Shown here: one piece after another, positions 1 through 6,593 of the stretch
Numbering within the stretch: position 1 is the first letter of the stretch
How the letters are laid out: every line of letters begins with the position of its first letter
Assembly (NCBI GenBank): GCA_023406225.1
Contig: JAEXWS010000132.1
Location: 1 to 14,131, forward strand
Reading direction: 5' to 3'
Length of the DNA: 14,131 bases
Source of the DNA: Bacillota bacterium
GTDB lineage: Bacteria > Bacillota > Clostridia > Oscillospirales > Oscillospiraceae
Made by a program: the position numbers and the translations under genes
The notes under the pieces: model-generated
Told to the model about the DNA's origin: nothing
What the model saw: only the letters and a program-made list of their open reading frames with translations
Databases searched by the model: none

Positions 1-392
1 GCGTAAAGCCCTTTGCGCAGGCGGTCGGTAAACTCCACCAGATGGCGGCTGAGGGCCATGACCATAGTGGCGATATGGTCCGCCACCTCGGATCTGTTGT
101 AGTCCGGACTGTTGCAGAGATAGATCCCGCGCCGGGAAACAGCGTCCACATCGATCTTGTCCAGACCGATGCCGTAGGTGGCGATGACCTTGCACTTCTG
201 AAAGGAATTTATGACCTCTTCCGTCAGGAAGTTAAATTGATTCAGCACGGCGTCGGCATCGGCGCAGGCCGCCATGACTTCCTCCTTGCAGGTACAATTC
301 GCATCGATCAGCTCCAAATCCGGCACACAGGCCAGCTCCCGCTTCTCCTGCTCAATGTCTGGAAAGATGTGGTCGCAGATGACTACTTTCAT
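1..392 (-). CDS. D-2-hydroxyacid dehydrogenase, CtBP-like (N-terminal part, cut by window edge)
   Basis: This is the first ~130 residues of an NAD-dependent D-isomer-specific 2-hydroxyacid dehydrogenase; the rest lies beyond the left edge. It starts MKVVICDHIFPDIEQEK and carries the family's substrate-domain core: a strand ending in VIATYGIGLDKIDVDAVSRRGI, then LCNSPDYNRSEVADH, leading into the helix that joins the nucleotide-binding domain. The PDY...EVADH form resembles the C-terminal-binding-protein-like subgroup. The Rossmann GxGxxG and the catalytic Arg/Glu/His are not in the window, so activity cannot be judged. The ATG has AAAAGGAG eight bases upstream. It lies only 20 bp after the crotonase gene on the same strand, so the two are almost certainly cotranscribed. 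The family interconverts 2-oxo and 2-hydroxy acids in the cytoplasm; the substrate is unknown. Confidence 0.88.
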   Translation of the reverse strand, partial: MKVVICDHIFPDIEQEKRELACVPDLELIDANCTCKEEVMAACADADAVLNQFNFLTEEVINSFQKCKVIATYGIGLDKIDVDAVSRRGIYLCNSPDYNRSEVADHIATMVMALSRHLVEFTDRLRKGLY

Positions 393-412
393 GTTTATCT
401 ACTCCTTTTCAT

Positions 413-1195
413 TTAAGATTGCCCGGTGACCCGATAGGGCCGGAACTGGGGCGGACGCTTCTCGAAAAACGCCCGGTAGAGTTCACCGCTGTTGGGTGAG
501 TCCAAAAATGCCCGTCCATGGGGTTTCCCCATAAGAAATTTTGCCAGAAGGTCGTTGCTGTCCACCTCGTTCATGTACCGCTTATAACCACAAAGCTCCT
601 CCGGCGGGGCCGTCCGCAGCAGCTCCTCCGCCAGGTTCATCACCCGCCCTGTTAGCGCCTTGGCTGGCGCCAGCTCCAACACACCGCCGCAGCGATAGAT
701 CTCGTGGACCGGGATGGGTTTGCCGGTATAGGCGTAATACCTGGCCAGTCCCTTGGGCAGCAGCAACTCCAAAAATTCCACACAGCCGACGATGCCCGCT
801 CGGATCTCCGGAGTCATGAAGCGGGCATCCTCCGCCGCGATAATGATGTCACAGGCTGCCACTGCCGCAAGTCCCGCACCGGCAACGATCCCCTGAGCCG
901 CCGCCAGGGTAGGCTTGGAACAGTGATAGACAGCCGACAGCCCCTCCCCTACGATCCGATAATGCTCATCGATGCTCTCAGGCCGGATGGCCTGAAGTTC
1001 GGACATGTCGTGGCCCAGAGAAAAATTTTTTCCAGCGGCCCGCAGAACCACCACCGCCACGTCCTCCGCCTCGCCCAAAGCTGTGAATACCTGCCCTAAT
1101 TCTTTGTAAACCGAATAGTTGAAGAGATTTCCGGGAGGACGGTCCAGCGTCACCACCGCAGTAAATCCTTTTCGTTCAACACACAGAGCGTTCAT
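413..1195 (-). CDS. Enoyl-CoA hydratase/isomerase (crotonase) family protein
   Basis: A 260-residue crotonase-fold acyl-CoA enzyme of normal family length. The first oxyanion-hole segment is FSLGHDMSEL (about residues 58-67); the second is GIVAGAGLAAVAACDIIIAA (about 102-121), followed by ARFMTPEIRAGIVG. Aligned on the ACDI and PEI blocks, Glu130 matches the second catalytic glutamate of classical hydratase (Glu164 in rat), but the first (Glu144) is replaced by Ala110. It may therefore be an isomerase, dienoyl-CoA hydratase or other crotonase rather than a plain beta-oxidation hydratase. The start chosen is the ATG at 1195, with AGGAGA eight bases upstream; an in-frame TTG six codons earlier would overlap that site. 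It is first in an operon with the downstream hydroxyacid dehydrogenase and diverges from a GntR regulator, its likely controller. The substrate is unknown. Confidence 0.88.
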   Translation of the reverse strand: MNALCVERKGFTAVVTLDRPPGNLFNYSVYKELGQVFTALGEAEDVAVVVLRAAGKNFSLGHDMSELQAIRPESIDEHYRIVGEGLSAVYHCSKPTLAAAQGIVAGAGLAAVAACDIIIAAEDARFMTPEIRAGIVGCVEFLELLLPKGLARYYAYTGKPIPVHEIYRCGGVLELAPAKALTGRVMNLAEELLRTAPPEELCGYKRYMNEVDSNDLLAKFLMGKPHGRAFLDSPNSGELYRAFFEKRPPQFRPYRVTGQS

Positions 1196-1215
1196 TATTG
1201 ATTTCTCCTGCAAAT

Positions 1216-1373
1216 CATCATATGTATTTTAAAAACATCATATTATTTAAATAGCAATTTTCAATAAAAGTTTTTTCTTTAACAATGTTTATCCGTTTAT
1301 TACATATATTTTTCTTACTTTTTGTCAAAAATAGCAAAGAAAAACCCTTTACAAAATCATCTTTTCATCATAT
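1216..1373. repeat. Three CATCATAT repeats, candidate operator elements
   Basis: CATCATAT occurs at 1216-1223, 1236-1243 and 1366-1373. The first two are exactly 20 bp apart (about two helical turns) and lie in the predicted 5' leader of the crotonase operon; the third is upstream of its -35 box. GntR-family sites are usually inverted repeats. Around the first copy the sequence is a loose palindrome centred on CATATG, and an inverted CATT/AATG lies next to the third. In such AT-rich DNA chance recurrence is possible. Confidence 0.3.
1299..1328 (-). promoter_or_regulatory. Predicted sigma-A promoter for the crotonase-dehydrogenase operon
   Basis: On the minus strand TTGACA (1328-1323) is followed after 18 bp by TGTAAT (1304-1299). 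Transcription would start near 1292, giving a leader of about 100 nt before the ATG at 1195. Confidence 0.55.
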
Positions 1374-1458
1374 CATTTTAATGTAGTATGTTCTCAGCGC
1401 AAGTTTTCACCTTTTTCGGCTCATTAATATTTGTATTTTTTTGAAAACCCGATGTTTC

Positions 1459-1487
1459 TTGACTTTTCTCTTTAAATTTAGTACATT
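1459..1487 (+). promoter_or_regulatory. Predicted sigma-A promoter for the GntR regulator
   Basis: TTGACT (1459-1464), a 17-bp spacer and TACATT (1482-1487). The start point would be near 1494, about 84 nt before the start codon at 1578. Confidence 0.5.
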
Positions 1488-1577
1488 TTAGATATTCATA
1501 TACTCGCTTTTATTAATCATTCCGTCTTCCCGTCATCAGCGCCAATTTAAAATATGTAACGTTTAGGAAGTATGCAT

Positions 1578-2285
1578 ATGAGTTCTCCCAATCCAACCTC
1601 CCGCGCGGACCTGGCCGCCGCGCAAATCATCGATCTGATTCGAGAAAAGAACCTGCAGCCCGGCGACCGGCTCCCCAACGAACAAGAGCTTGCTGTTTCA
1701 CTGGATGTGGGCCGTAGTACCCTGCGGGAAGCCATCAGACGACTGGCCACCCGCAACATCCTGGTGGTACGTCAAGGATCAGGCACCTATGTATCCGACC
1801 AAATGGGCGTTCCGGAGGATCCGCTGGGTCTTACTTTTATTGAGAAGGGACCCAAACTCGCTAAAGACTTGGTGGAGTTACGTCTGATGATCGAACCCGA
1901 GATGGCCGCTGCTGCCGCGGAGCACATCACGGCGGATCAAAAGAAAGAACTAACCATTCGCTGCAACAATCTTGAGCAAAAGCTCCGTGCCGGAGATGCC
2001 TATATCCATGAGGATGCATTATTCCACTGCTATATAGCCGAATGCGCGGGAAACAGCGTCCTGCAAAACCTGATGCCTACCATCATTACCGCCGTCAGCA
2101 TCTCCATCAAAGAGTCGGGAGACGGTTTCCGTGCCCGCTCCAGCTACGAGCACCGTTGCATTGCAGACGCCATTTGCCGGCGGGACATTTCTGGTGCGCG
2201 CTACGCTATGATCACCCACTTAAACGTGACCCGCGATTATTTCGCCCAGCGGGAATACCTTTTGAAAATGGTTTGGAACGACTGA
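1578..2285 (+). CDS. GntR-family transcriptional regulator, FadR/FCD subfamily
   Basis: A 235-residue DNA-binding regulator. Residues ~10-75 form the GntR winged helix-turn-helix: LQPGDRLPNEQELA, then VGRSTLREAIRRLATRNIL, then the wing RQGSGTYVS. Residues ~95-225 form an all-helical FCD ligand domain. All four usual metal-site residues are visible: Asp146 and His150 in EDALFH, His192 in YEHR, His214 in ITHL. The family commonly responds to organic acids and represses neighbouring catabolic genes. The second of two close ATGs is chosen: AGGAAG at 1565-1570 is seven bases from 1578 but only one base from the ATG at 1572. The gene diverges from the crotonase/dehydrogenase operon, the most likely target, and probably regulates itself. 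Its effector cannot be read from sequence. Confidence 0.93.
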   Translation: MSSPNPTSRADLAAAQIIDLIREKNLQPGDRLPNEQELAVSLDVGRSTLREAIRRLATRNILVVRQGSGTYVSDQMGVPEDPLGLTFIEKGPKLAKDLVELRLMIEPEMAAAAAEHITADQKKELTIRCNNLEQKLRAGDAYIHEDALFHCYIAECAGNSVLQNLMPTIITAVSISIKESGDGFRARSSYEHRCIADAICRRDISGARYAMITHLNVTRDYFAQREYLLKMVWND

Positions 2286-2303
2286 CCTCCCGCCCGCATT
2301 TAT

Positions 2304-2334
2304 AAAGGCGCGTCCCGTTTTGGGACGCGCCTTT
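2304..2334. terminator. Bidirectional terminator between gntR and spoVAF
   Basis: Perfect 13-bp inverted repeat AAAGGCGCGTCCC / GGGACGCGCCTTT with loop GTTTT. It sits between two converging genes. The T-run is short in both directions, but stem strength and position support a shared terminator. Confidence 0.8.
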
Positions 2335-2348
2335 GTGTTCACCATATA

Positions 2349-3767
2349 TCACGTATTATCCCGGCTGATGGGCTCCCGGACGAAGAGCCGCCGCAGCGCG
2401 GTGGCGTTGAAGGGGATCAGGGGATACAGATAGCCCCGGCCCGCGATGGGCTTGGTGGTGGCCAACAGGATCAAAATGCCCGCCGTGCCCACGAGGAAGC
2501 CCCACACGTCAAAGGCCGCCGTGGCCAGCAGCAGCGCCACCCGCAGCAGCTTGAAGGCGTAGCCCATCTCATAGCTGGGCTGGGCGAATCCCGCCACGGA
2601 CACGAACGCCATATACACCAGCACCTCCGGCCCCAGCCAGCCCGCCTGGACGGCGAAATCGCCCAGGATCAGCGCCCCCAGCATGGAGAAGGAGTTGGAG
2701 AGGGAGTCTGGCGTATTCAGCGACGCCAGCTTTAAAACATCGATCAAAAACTCTACCACCAGAAGCTGCCAGAGCAGACCCAGGGCCGCCGGCTCCGGCG
2801 AGGAGAGGAAATCCAGCCAGTCCGGCAGGCGGCCCGGCTCGCTGACCATCAGGTACCACAGGGGCGTGATGAGCAGGGAGATCAGGAACACCACCACCCG
2901 CAGCAGCCGGAGATAAGTGCCGATGATGGGCGGGAAATAAAACTCGTTGGCCTCCTGGGTAAAGTCGAAAAAGGCCGTGGGCAGGATCATGACGGAGGGC
3001 GACGTGTCCACCATCAAAATGATGCTGCCCTCCATGACGCAGGCGGCGGCGGTGTCCGGCCGCTCGGTGTAGCGCACCTTGGGGAAGGGATTGTACCACT
3101 GCTTGGGCACGATGGACTCCGCCACGCTCTCCTGCCCCATGGACAGGGACTTGGCCTCGATGGCCTTCAGCTTCCGCCGGAGCTGCTCCAGCACCTTCGG
3201 GTCCGCCTTGTCGTCCAGATAGCAAAGCACCACGTCCGTATGGGAGCGGCTGCCCACCTTGTGGCCCTCCATGGTAAGATGGGGGTCCCGGATGCGGCGG
3301 CGCAGCAGGGCCATGTTGGGCACCACCGCCTCGATGAAGCCGTCGTGGGCCCCCCGGAGGACCTTGCCGTCCGGCGGCTCCTGGACGCTGCGGCCCGGAT
3401 AGTCCTTGGCGTCCATCAGCGCCCCGCCCTGGAGCCCCTCCATCAAAAGCAGGGTCTTGCCCAGCAGTACGTCGGTGGCGATGGCCCGGCGGTCGAAGCT
3501 GACGTTGGTCTCCGAGAAGGAGATGAACCGGTCCGCGAAGGCCTGCATCTCCGTGAGCCCCGCCACCTCCTCCGCCGCCAGGGACAGCCAGAACGCCCCC
3601 ATTCGCTCCAGGATGGCGTCCCGGCCGTAGCCGTCGATGACCCAGATGCGCGCCCGCCGTCCGCCGATGGAAAAGTCCCGGGTCACCAGATCGCAGCTCC
3701 GCCCCACGCCCAGCGTGGTATCGAACCACTGCACGTTTTCCTGGAAATTGGTCGATAATCTCTCCAT
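2349..3767 (-). CDS. spoVAF: Spore germination protein SpoVAF (GerA family)
   Basis: A 472-residue inner spore membrane protein of the GerA/SpoVAF family. The soluble N-terminal half has the hallmark run DGKVLRGAHDGFIEAV, then ALLRRRIRDP, VGSRSHTDV and later WYNPFPKVRYTERPDTAAA, then VDTSPSVMILP. The RRRIRDP and WYNPFPKVRYTERPDTAA wording fits SpoVAF better than nutrient-receptor A subunits. About five hydrophobic segments follow from residue ~285 to ~445. In Bacillus SpoVAF assists germination together with the spoVA-encoded dipicolinate channel. Here it stands alone in the window, with no spoVAA-AE or gerB/gerC partner. The start is the ATG at 3767, with GGAGGTG five bases upstream. A 39-codon upstream extension in the same frame is rejected because it would translate the neighbour's terminator. 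A sigma-G-like promoter precedes it. Confidence 0.88.
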   Translation of the reverse strand: MERLSTNFQENVQWFDTTLGVGRSCDLVTRDFSIGGRRARIWVIDGYGRDAILERMGAFWLSLAAEEVAGLTEMQAFADRFISFSETNVSFDRRAIATDVLLGKTLLLMEGLQGGALMDAKDYPGRSVQEPPDGKVLRGAHDGFIEAVVPNMALLRRRIRDPHLTMEGHKVGSRSHTDVVLCYLDDKADPKVLEQLRRKLKAIEAKSLSMGQESVAESIVPKQWYNPFPKVRYTERPDTAAACVMEGSIILMVDTSPSVMILPTAFFDFTQEANEFYFPPIIGTYLRLLRVVVFLISLLITPLWYLMVSEPGRLPDWLDFLSSPEPAALGLLWQLLVVEFLIDVLKLASLNTPDSLSNSFSMLGALILGDFAVQAGWLGPEVLVYMAFVSVAGFAQPSYEMGYAFKLLRVALLLATAAFDVWGFLVGTAGILILLATTKPIAGRGYLYPLIPFNATALRRLFVREPISRDNT

Positions 3768-3790
3768 ATTCCACCTCCGTAAGTGCTTTG

Positions 3791-3819
3791 TAGTATGCGC
3801 ACCGGAAGGTTTTGTATTC
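3791..3819 (-). promoter_or_regulatory. Predicted sigma-G (forespore) promoter for spoVAF
   Basis: On the minus strand GAATA (3819-3815), a 17-bp spacer and CATACTA (3797-3791). Both elements match the Bacillus subtilis sigma-G consensus (GMATR and CATNMTA, spacer usually about 18). The start point would lie near 3784, just before the ribosome binding site. This agrees with forespore expression of spoVA-type genes. Confidence 0.6.
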
Positions 3820-3840
3820 CGCGCGGCCTGTTTTTTCCGC

Positions 3841-3868
3841 AAAAAAACCGGCCCCCGCGGGGGCCGGT
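3841..3868 (-). terminator. Intrinsic terminator of the SGNH hydrolase gene
   Basis: A perfect GC-rich palindrome at 3847-3868 (ACCGGCCCCCG and its complement). On the minus strand it is followed by a run of seven T (3847-3841). It lies 17 bp after the stop codon at 3885 and upstream of the spoVAF promoter, insulating the two genes. Confidence 0.85.
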
Positions 3869-3884
3869 CCTTCTCAAGATCCAC

Positions 3885-4598
3885 TTACGCCGTCTGCGCC
3901 CGGAGCCGCGCCTCCCACTCCAGGCCAAACGCCCGGAACGCCCGGCCGATCAGCGCCTGGCCCGCGACGTTGGGATGGGTCCCGTCCTCACAGAGCAGCT
4001 CTCCGATGTGCCCGTGGGCCAGAAAGGCCCCCCGCACGTCCACCAGCTCCGCGCCCTCCTCCCGGGCGATCTGCTCCACCGTCCGGGAATACCGCTCCTG
4101 GTGGGCGTAGATGTTGCAAAGGCCGCCCAGCCACCGGCGCACCGCGTCCTGGTCCAGGTCCCTGCACCACCACTGGAAAAAACGCTCCGGCTCCAGCGGG
4201 GGCAGCGTGGCCAGAATGGGCACCACGCCCCGGTCCAGCAGCCGCCGCACCATGCCCCGGTACCGCTCCGAGAACTCCGCCAGGGGCACACGGGGCTGGT
4301 GGAGGCCCTGGGGATCGGCGGCGATGGCCGCCCAATCCTGGTCGCAGTCGTTGCCGCCGAAGTCCATCACCACCGCGTCGCAGGTCGCGCCCCGGTCCAG
4401 CAGCCGCTCCAGCAGCCTCCCGCCCTTCACGCAGGTCGCCCCGAAATGGGACTGGTTCCGCACGCGAAGGCCGAACGCCCGCTCCAGCTCCGGGATGCCG
4501 ATGTGATTGCTGGTAATATATCGTTTCGTCTCCGGGTCCACCTGGATCCCCTTGAATATAGAATCCCCCAGGACCTGGATCTCCGTCAGGCGCTTCAT
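3885..4598 (-). CDS. SGNH/GDSL-family hydrolase
   Basis: A 237-residue predicted esterase/lipase/acyl hydrolase of the SGNH fold. All four blocks are visible: GDS with nucleophile Ser13 (VLGDSIFKG), Gly53 (SHFGAT), Asn83 (GGND, 81-84), and the Asp205/His208 pair in DGTHPN. No signal peptide or membrane segment is apparent, so it probably acts in the cytoplasm. The start is the ATG at 4598, with GGAGG seven bases upstream; two earlier in-frame ATGs would overlap or precede that site. It has its own promoter upstream and its own terminator downstream, so it is likely monocistronic. The substrate is unknown; SGNH enzymes act on esters of lipids, sugars or cell-wall glycans. Confidence 0.85.
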   Translation of the reverse strand: MKRLTEIQVLGDSIFKGIQVDPETKRYITSNHIGIPELERAFGLRVRNQSHFGATCVKGGRLLERLLDRGATCDAVVMDFGGNDCDQDWAAIAADPQGLHQPRVPLAEFSERYRGMVRRLLDRGVVPILATLPPLEPERFFQWWCRDLDQDAVRRWLGGLCNIYAHQERYSRTVEQIAREEGAELVDVRGAFLAHGHIGELLCEDGTHPNVAGQALIGRAFRAFGLEWEARLRAQTA

Positions 4599-4637
4599 GG
4601 CAAAACCTCCAAACCGCATCATCTAGTTTTTAATACT

Positions 4638-4666
4638 ATATTATACGGTTTATCCAGTCTTGTCAA
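4638..4666 (-). promoter_or_regulatory. Predicted sigma-A promoter for the SGNH hydrolase
   Basis: On the minus strand TTGACA (4666-4661) is a perfect -35 box. The -10 is either TAATAT (4643-4638, 17-bp spacer) or a perfect TATAAT (4645-4640, 15-bp spacer). The start point would be near 4632, about 33 nt before the start codon. Confidence 0.75.
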
Positions 4667-4673
4667 GCGGTCC

Positions 4674-5282
4674 TCACAAAAATTTCGGCACCAGCACCCC
4701 GGCCGTCTCCGCCGTCAGCTCGAAGGACGGCCCGTCCAGGCGGCAGACGGCCTCCCCGGGCCACAGGGCCAGAAAGTCCTCCACGCCGCCTACCTCGGGC
4801 AGTCCGTAAGGCGCGTGGCGGTAGTGCATGGGCACCACGCACCTTGCGCCGATCCTGCCGCACACCGCCCTGGCCCCGGCGGCGTCCAGGGTATACACCC
4901 CGCCCACCGGAACCAGCGCCGCGTCCACGGGCCCGATCTCCGCCAGCTGCTCCTCCGTCAAAGGGTGGCCCAGGTCCCCCAGGTGGACCACGGACACGCC
5001 CCCGGCGGTGAATATGCGGACGGTGTTGGGCCCCCGGAGCGCGCCGCCCTGGCCGTCGTGGAACGTCTCCACCTCCCGCAGGGAAAAGGGGCTCTCCCTG
5101 CCGGGCAGCAGCGTCACGCCGTCCAGATAGTCATGATCGAAATGCCGGTGGCTGCAAACCGCCTCGTGGGCCTGCGTCCGAAGCTCCGGGTAGCCTTCCA
5201 CCCCCGCATAGGGGTCGGTCACGATGCGGTATCCGTCCTGTTCCAGCAGGAAGCAGGCATGTCCCAGCCAGGTGAGTCTCAT
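4674..5282 (-). CDS. UlaG/YtkL-like metallo-beta-lactamase-fold metal-dependent hydrolase
   Basis: A 202-residue MBL-fold protein. It begins MRLTWLGHACFLLE, typical of the UlaG-like branch (His8), and has the metal motif HxHxDH as HRHFDH (45-50), HLGDLGH (His100, Asp103) and PMHYRH (His153). All metal ligands are present, so it should be an active two-metal cytoplasmic hydrolase. Members act on diverse phosphodiester, lactone or amide substrates, and the substrate here is unknown. The start is the ATG at 5282, with AAAGGAGG seven bases upstream; an in-frame extension of 28 codons runs through the neighbouring terminator and is rejected. No good promoter was found in the 67-bp gap, so it may be fed by read-through from the DUF4349 gene. 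No clear terminator follows it. Confidence 0.85.
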   Translation of the reverse strand: MRLTWLGHACFLLEQDGYRIVTDPYAGVEGYPELRTQAHEAVCSHRHFDHDYLDGVTLLPGRESPFSLREVETFHDGQGGALRGPNTVRIFTAGGVSVVHLGDLGHPLTEEQLAEIGPVDAALVPVGGVYTLDAAGARAVCGRIGARCVVPMHYRHAPYGLPEVGGVEDFLALWPGEAVCRLDGPSFELTAETAGVLVPKFL

Positions 5283-5307
5283 GTAAATTCCTCCTTTATA
5301 CGGCAAA

Positions 5308-5334
5308 GAAAGAGGCGGGCGTCCCGCCTCTTTC
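5308..5334 (-). terminator. Terminator of the DUF4349 lipoprotein gene
   Basis: Perfect 12-bp inverted repeat GAAAGAGGCGGG / CCCGCCTCTTTC with a 3-nt loop. On the minus strand it ends in CTTTCTTT, 15 bp after the lipoprotein stop. It separates this gene from the MBL-fold gene downstream. Confidence 0.75.
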
Positions 5335-5349
5335 CTTAGTATAGACCCA

Positions 5350-6264
5350 TCACAGGGGCTTGTCATCCGGTTTTTTCGGGCCGCCGCGCCGCCGCTTCCG
5401 CAGCCAGCAGACCAGGACCGCCGCCGCGGCCGCAGCCAGCAGCACGAACACCCAGCCGTAGGCCAGGGCCACCGCCAAGCCCTCCAGGACGTTCACGAAC
5501 CCGCGCCAGCCGGAGGAGAAGGCCGCGCCCATCCGGCTGAGAAAGCCGGTGGCCGGCTCCTCGGTGTTGGAGAGCTTATAGACCTCGTCGATGGAGAGAT
5601 ACACCGTGGCGTAATCCACCAGGGCGTCGTACTGCCGCAGCTCGCCGGAGAGGGATTCGATGGCCTGCTCCGTCTCGGAGATGGCGGACTCGATGGTGAT
5701 GATGTCCTCCATGCTCTCCGCCCGGCTCAGCAGCTCCTGGAGCCTGTCCAGCTTCGTCTGCTGGGTCTTCAGCCGCCCCGCCGTGTCGTAATAGACGGTG
5801 GAGATATTCTGAACGTCCTCGTTTTTCCATGTCACATGGCACAGCTCCCCCGCCTCAGAGAAGAAGCGGCCGTACTGCGCCGACGGGACCCGCACCGTAT
5901 AGTTGGCCCGCCGGTAGCCGGACCCCCGGTTGCTGACGCTGCTGGACTCCATATAGCCGCCGCAATCGTCCACCAGGGCGCGCAGGCTCTCCAGCACGCC
6001 GTCAAAGGCGGTGGTCTCCATCTCCAGGCTGCCGGTGTAGATCAGCTTGGCGGTTTGCAGCATGTCCGGTCGCGGCTGCGCCGTCCCGGCGGATTCCGCC
6101 GCAGCGTCCTCCTGTCCGAAATCGCCGCCCGCCGGCTCGGCGGGCGAGGACGCCGCGCCGTTTGCGGAAGCCGCCGTCTTGTCCCCTCCGGCGGAGCCGC
6201 AGCCGCACAGGGCGGTCAGCGCCAGAAGAAAAACCAAACTCCATGCCAACAGGTTCCGTTTCAT
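5350..6264 (-). CDS. DUF4349-containing lipoprotein
   Basis: A 304-residue membrane-anchored protein. The N-terminus (MKRNLLAWSLVFLLALTA) is a lipoprotein signal with lipobox LCGC, Cys22 being the likely lipidated residue. A low-complexity Ala/Ser/Gly linker follows to ~65. Next is a DUF4349-type domain containing AKLIYTGSLEMET, DDCGGYMESSS and YTVRVPSAQYGRFF, then a helical, probably coiled-coil stretch (~165-215) rich in Gln, Leu and Glu. A hydrophobic segment (~255-290) and a basic tail RKRRRGG close the protein. It is thus tethered at both ends, with the domain outside and the tail inside. The function of DUF4349 is not established; an envelope role is inferred. The start ATG has AAAGGAGG seven bases upstream. 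Confidence 0.85.
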   Translation of the reverse strand: MKRNLLAWSLVFLLALTALCGCGSAGGDKTAASANGAASSPAEPAGGDFGQEDAAAESAGTAQPRPDMLQTAKLIYTGSLEMETTAFDGVLESLRALVDDCGGYMESSSVSNRGSGYRRANYTVRVPSAQYGRFFSEAGELCHVTWKNEDVQNISTVYYDTAGRLKTQQTKLDRLQELLSRAESMEDIITIESAISETEQAIESLSGELRQYDALVDYATVYLSIDEVYKLSNTEEPATGFLSRMGAAFSSGWRGFVNVLEGLAVALAYGWVFVLLAAAAAAVLVCWLRKRRRGGPKKPDDKPL

Positions 6265-6390
6265 ATGCCATCCTCCTTTTTCACCGCGCTTCCAATCGTG
6301 GCTGTTACCTATATAGACGACGGCATCCGGAAAAAGTTGCAGGCAGGGCCGGATATTTCCAGACCGCCAGTCGTCCAGCGGCGTTTTTCA

Positions 6391-6419
6391 TTGACTGGCC
6401 CGCCGCTCCATGGTATAAT
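6391..6419 (+). promoter_or_regulatory. Strong sigma-A promoter of the TM1266/ABC operon
   Basis: TTGACT (6391-6396), a 17-bp spacer and a perfect TATAAT (6414-6419) preceded by an extended -10 TGG. Transcription should start near 6426, leaving a leader of about 188 nt before the start codon at 6614. Confidence 0.88.
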
Positions 6420-6425
6420 CCTCTC

Positions 6426-6556
6426 GTCCGCGGGAAGACTGCTCTGACCGCCGACCCACCACCGACCCTGACGCTCTGACCGGCGAGGACACGCTCCGAG
6501 CCATAAGGCGGGGAAACCGGCGCGGGAGACCCCCGCGTCTTGTCATGCGTTTGCAT
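6426..6556 (+). promoter_or_regulatory. Structured 5' leader, candidate riboswitch or attenuator of unassigned class
   Basis: The leader can form several GC-rich helices: GCC/GGC around ATAA (6500-6509), CGCGGG/CCCGCG with a 5-nt loop (6521-6537), and CATGC/GCATG with loop GTTT (6544-6557). GCGGGG (6508-6513) can instead pair with CCCCGC (6531-6536), so two folds compete. A 14-nt element GCTCTGACCGCCGA (6441) recurs with one change at 6473. A terminator follows directly. I looked for TPP, cobalamin, SAM, FMN, T-box, Moco and ZTP signatures and saw none. Confidence 0.5.
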
Positions 6557-6593
6557 GGCCCCCTCGGCCGGAGCGGCGGAGGGGGCCGTTTTT
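6557..6593 (+). terminator. Leader terminator immediately before the operon's first gene
   Basis: GGCCCCCTC (6557-6565) pairs with GAGGGGGCC (6579-6587) and is followed by GTTTTT (6588-6593). It lies 20 nt upstream of the start codon and just before the ribosome binding site AAGGGAG. A terminator between promoter and first gene implies conditional read-through. Confidence 0.8.

Larger units (their letters stand above)
1196..1577. other. AT-rich divergent control region
   Basis: These 382 bp between the crotonase operon and the gntR gene contain no convincing gene. They are strikingly AT-rich compared with the rest of the window. They hold a sigma-A-type promoter on each strand and three copies of CATCATAT. 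This is the layout expected of an autoregulated GntR regulator facing its target operon. Confidence 0.75.

Noticed and set aside
3847..3868. Perfect 22-bp palindrome as a recombination or protein-binding site
   Set aside because: It is followed on the minus strand by seven T right after a stop codon, so an intrinsic terminator explains it fully.
3768..3884. N-terminal extension of SpoVAF by 39 codons
   Set aside because: It would translate the SGNH terminator palindrome and the sigma-G-like promoter; the ATG at 3767 has an ideal ribosome binding site and matches the family's start.
3783..5339. Long plus-strand open frame of about 518 codons across the SGNH and MBL genes
   Set aside because: It is antisense to two genes with complete catalytic motifs and good ribosome binding sites; its Pro/Arg/His-rich product is the usual shadow in GC-rich DNA.
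6491..6537. Possible T-box or Moco/TPP riboswitch from the GGAAACCGG and GAGCCATAAGGC runs
   Set aside because: The T-box core UGGNACCGCG is not present, the TPP CUGAGA/CUGAU elements are absent, and the Moco 3' GGAAAGG segment is missing. It is left as an unassigned leader.
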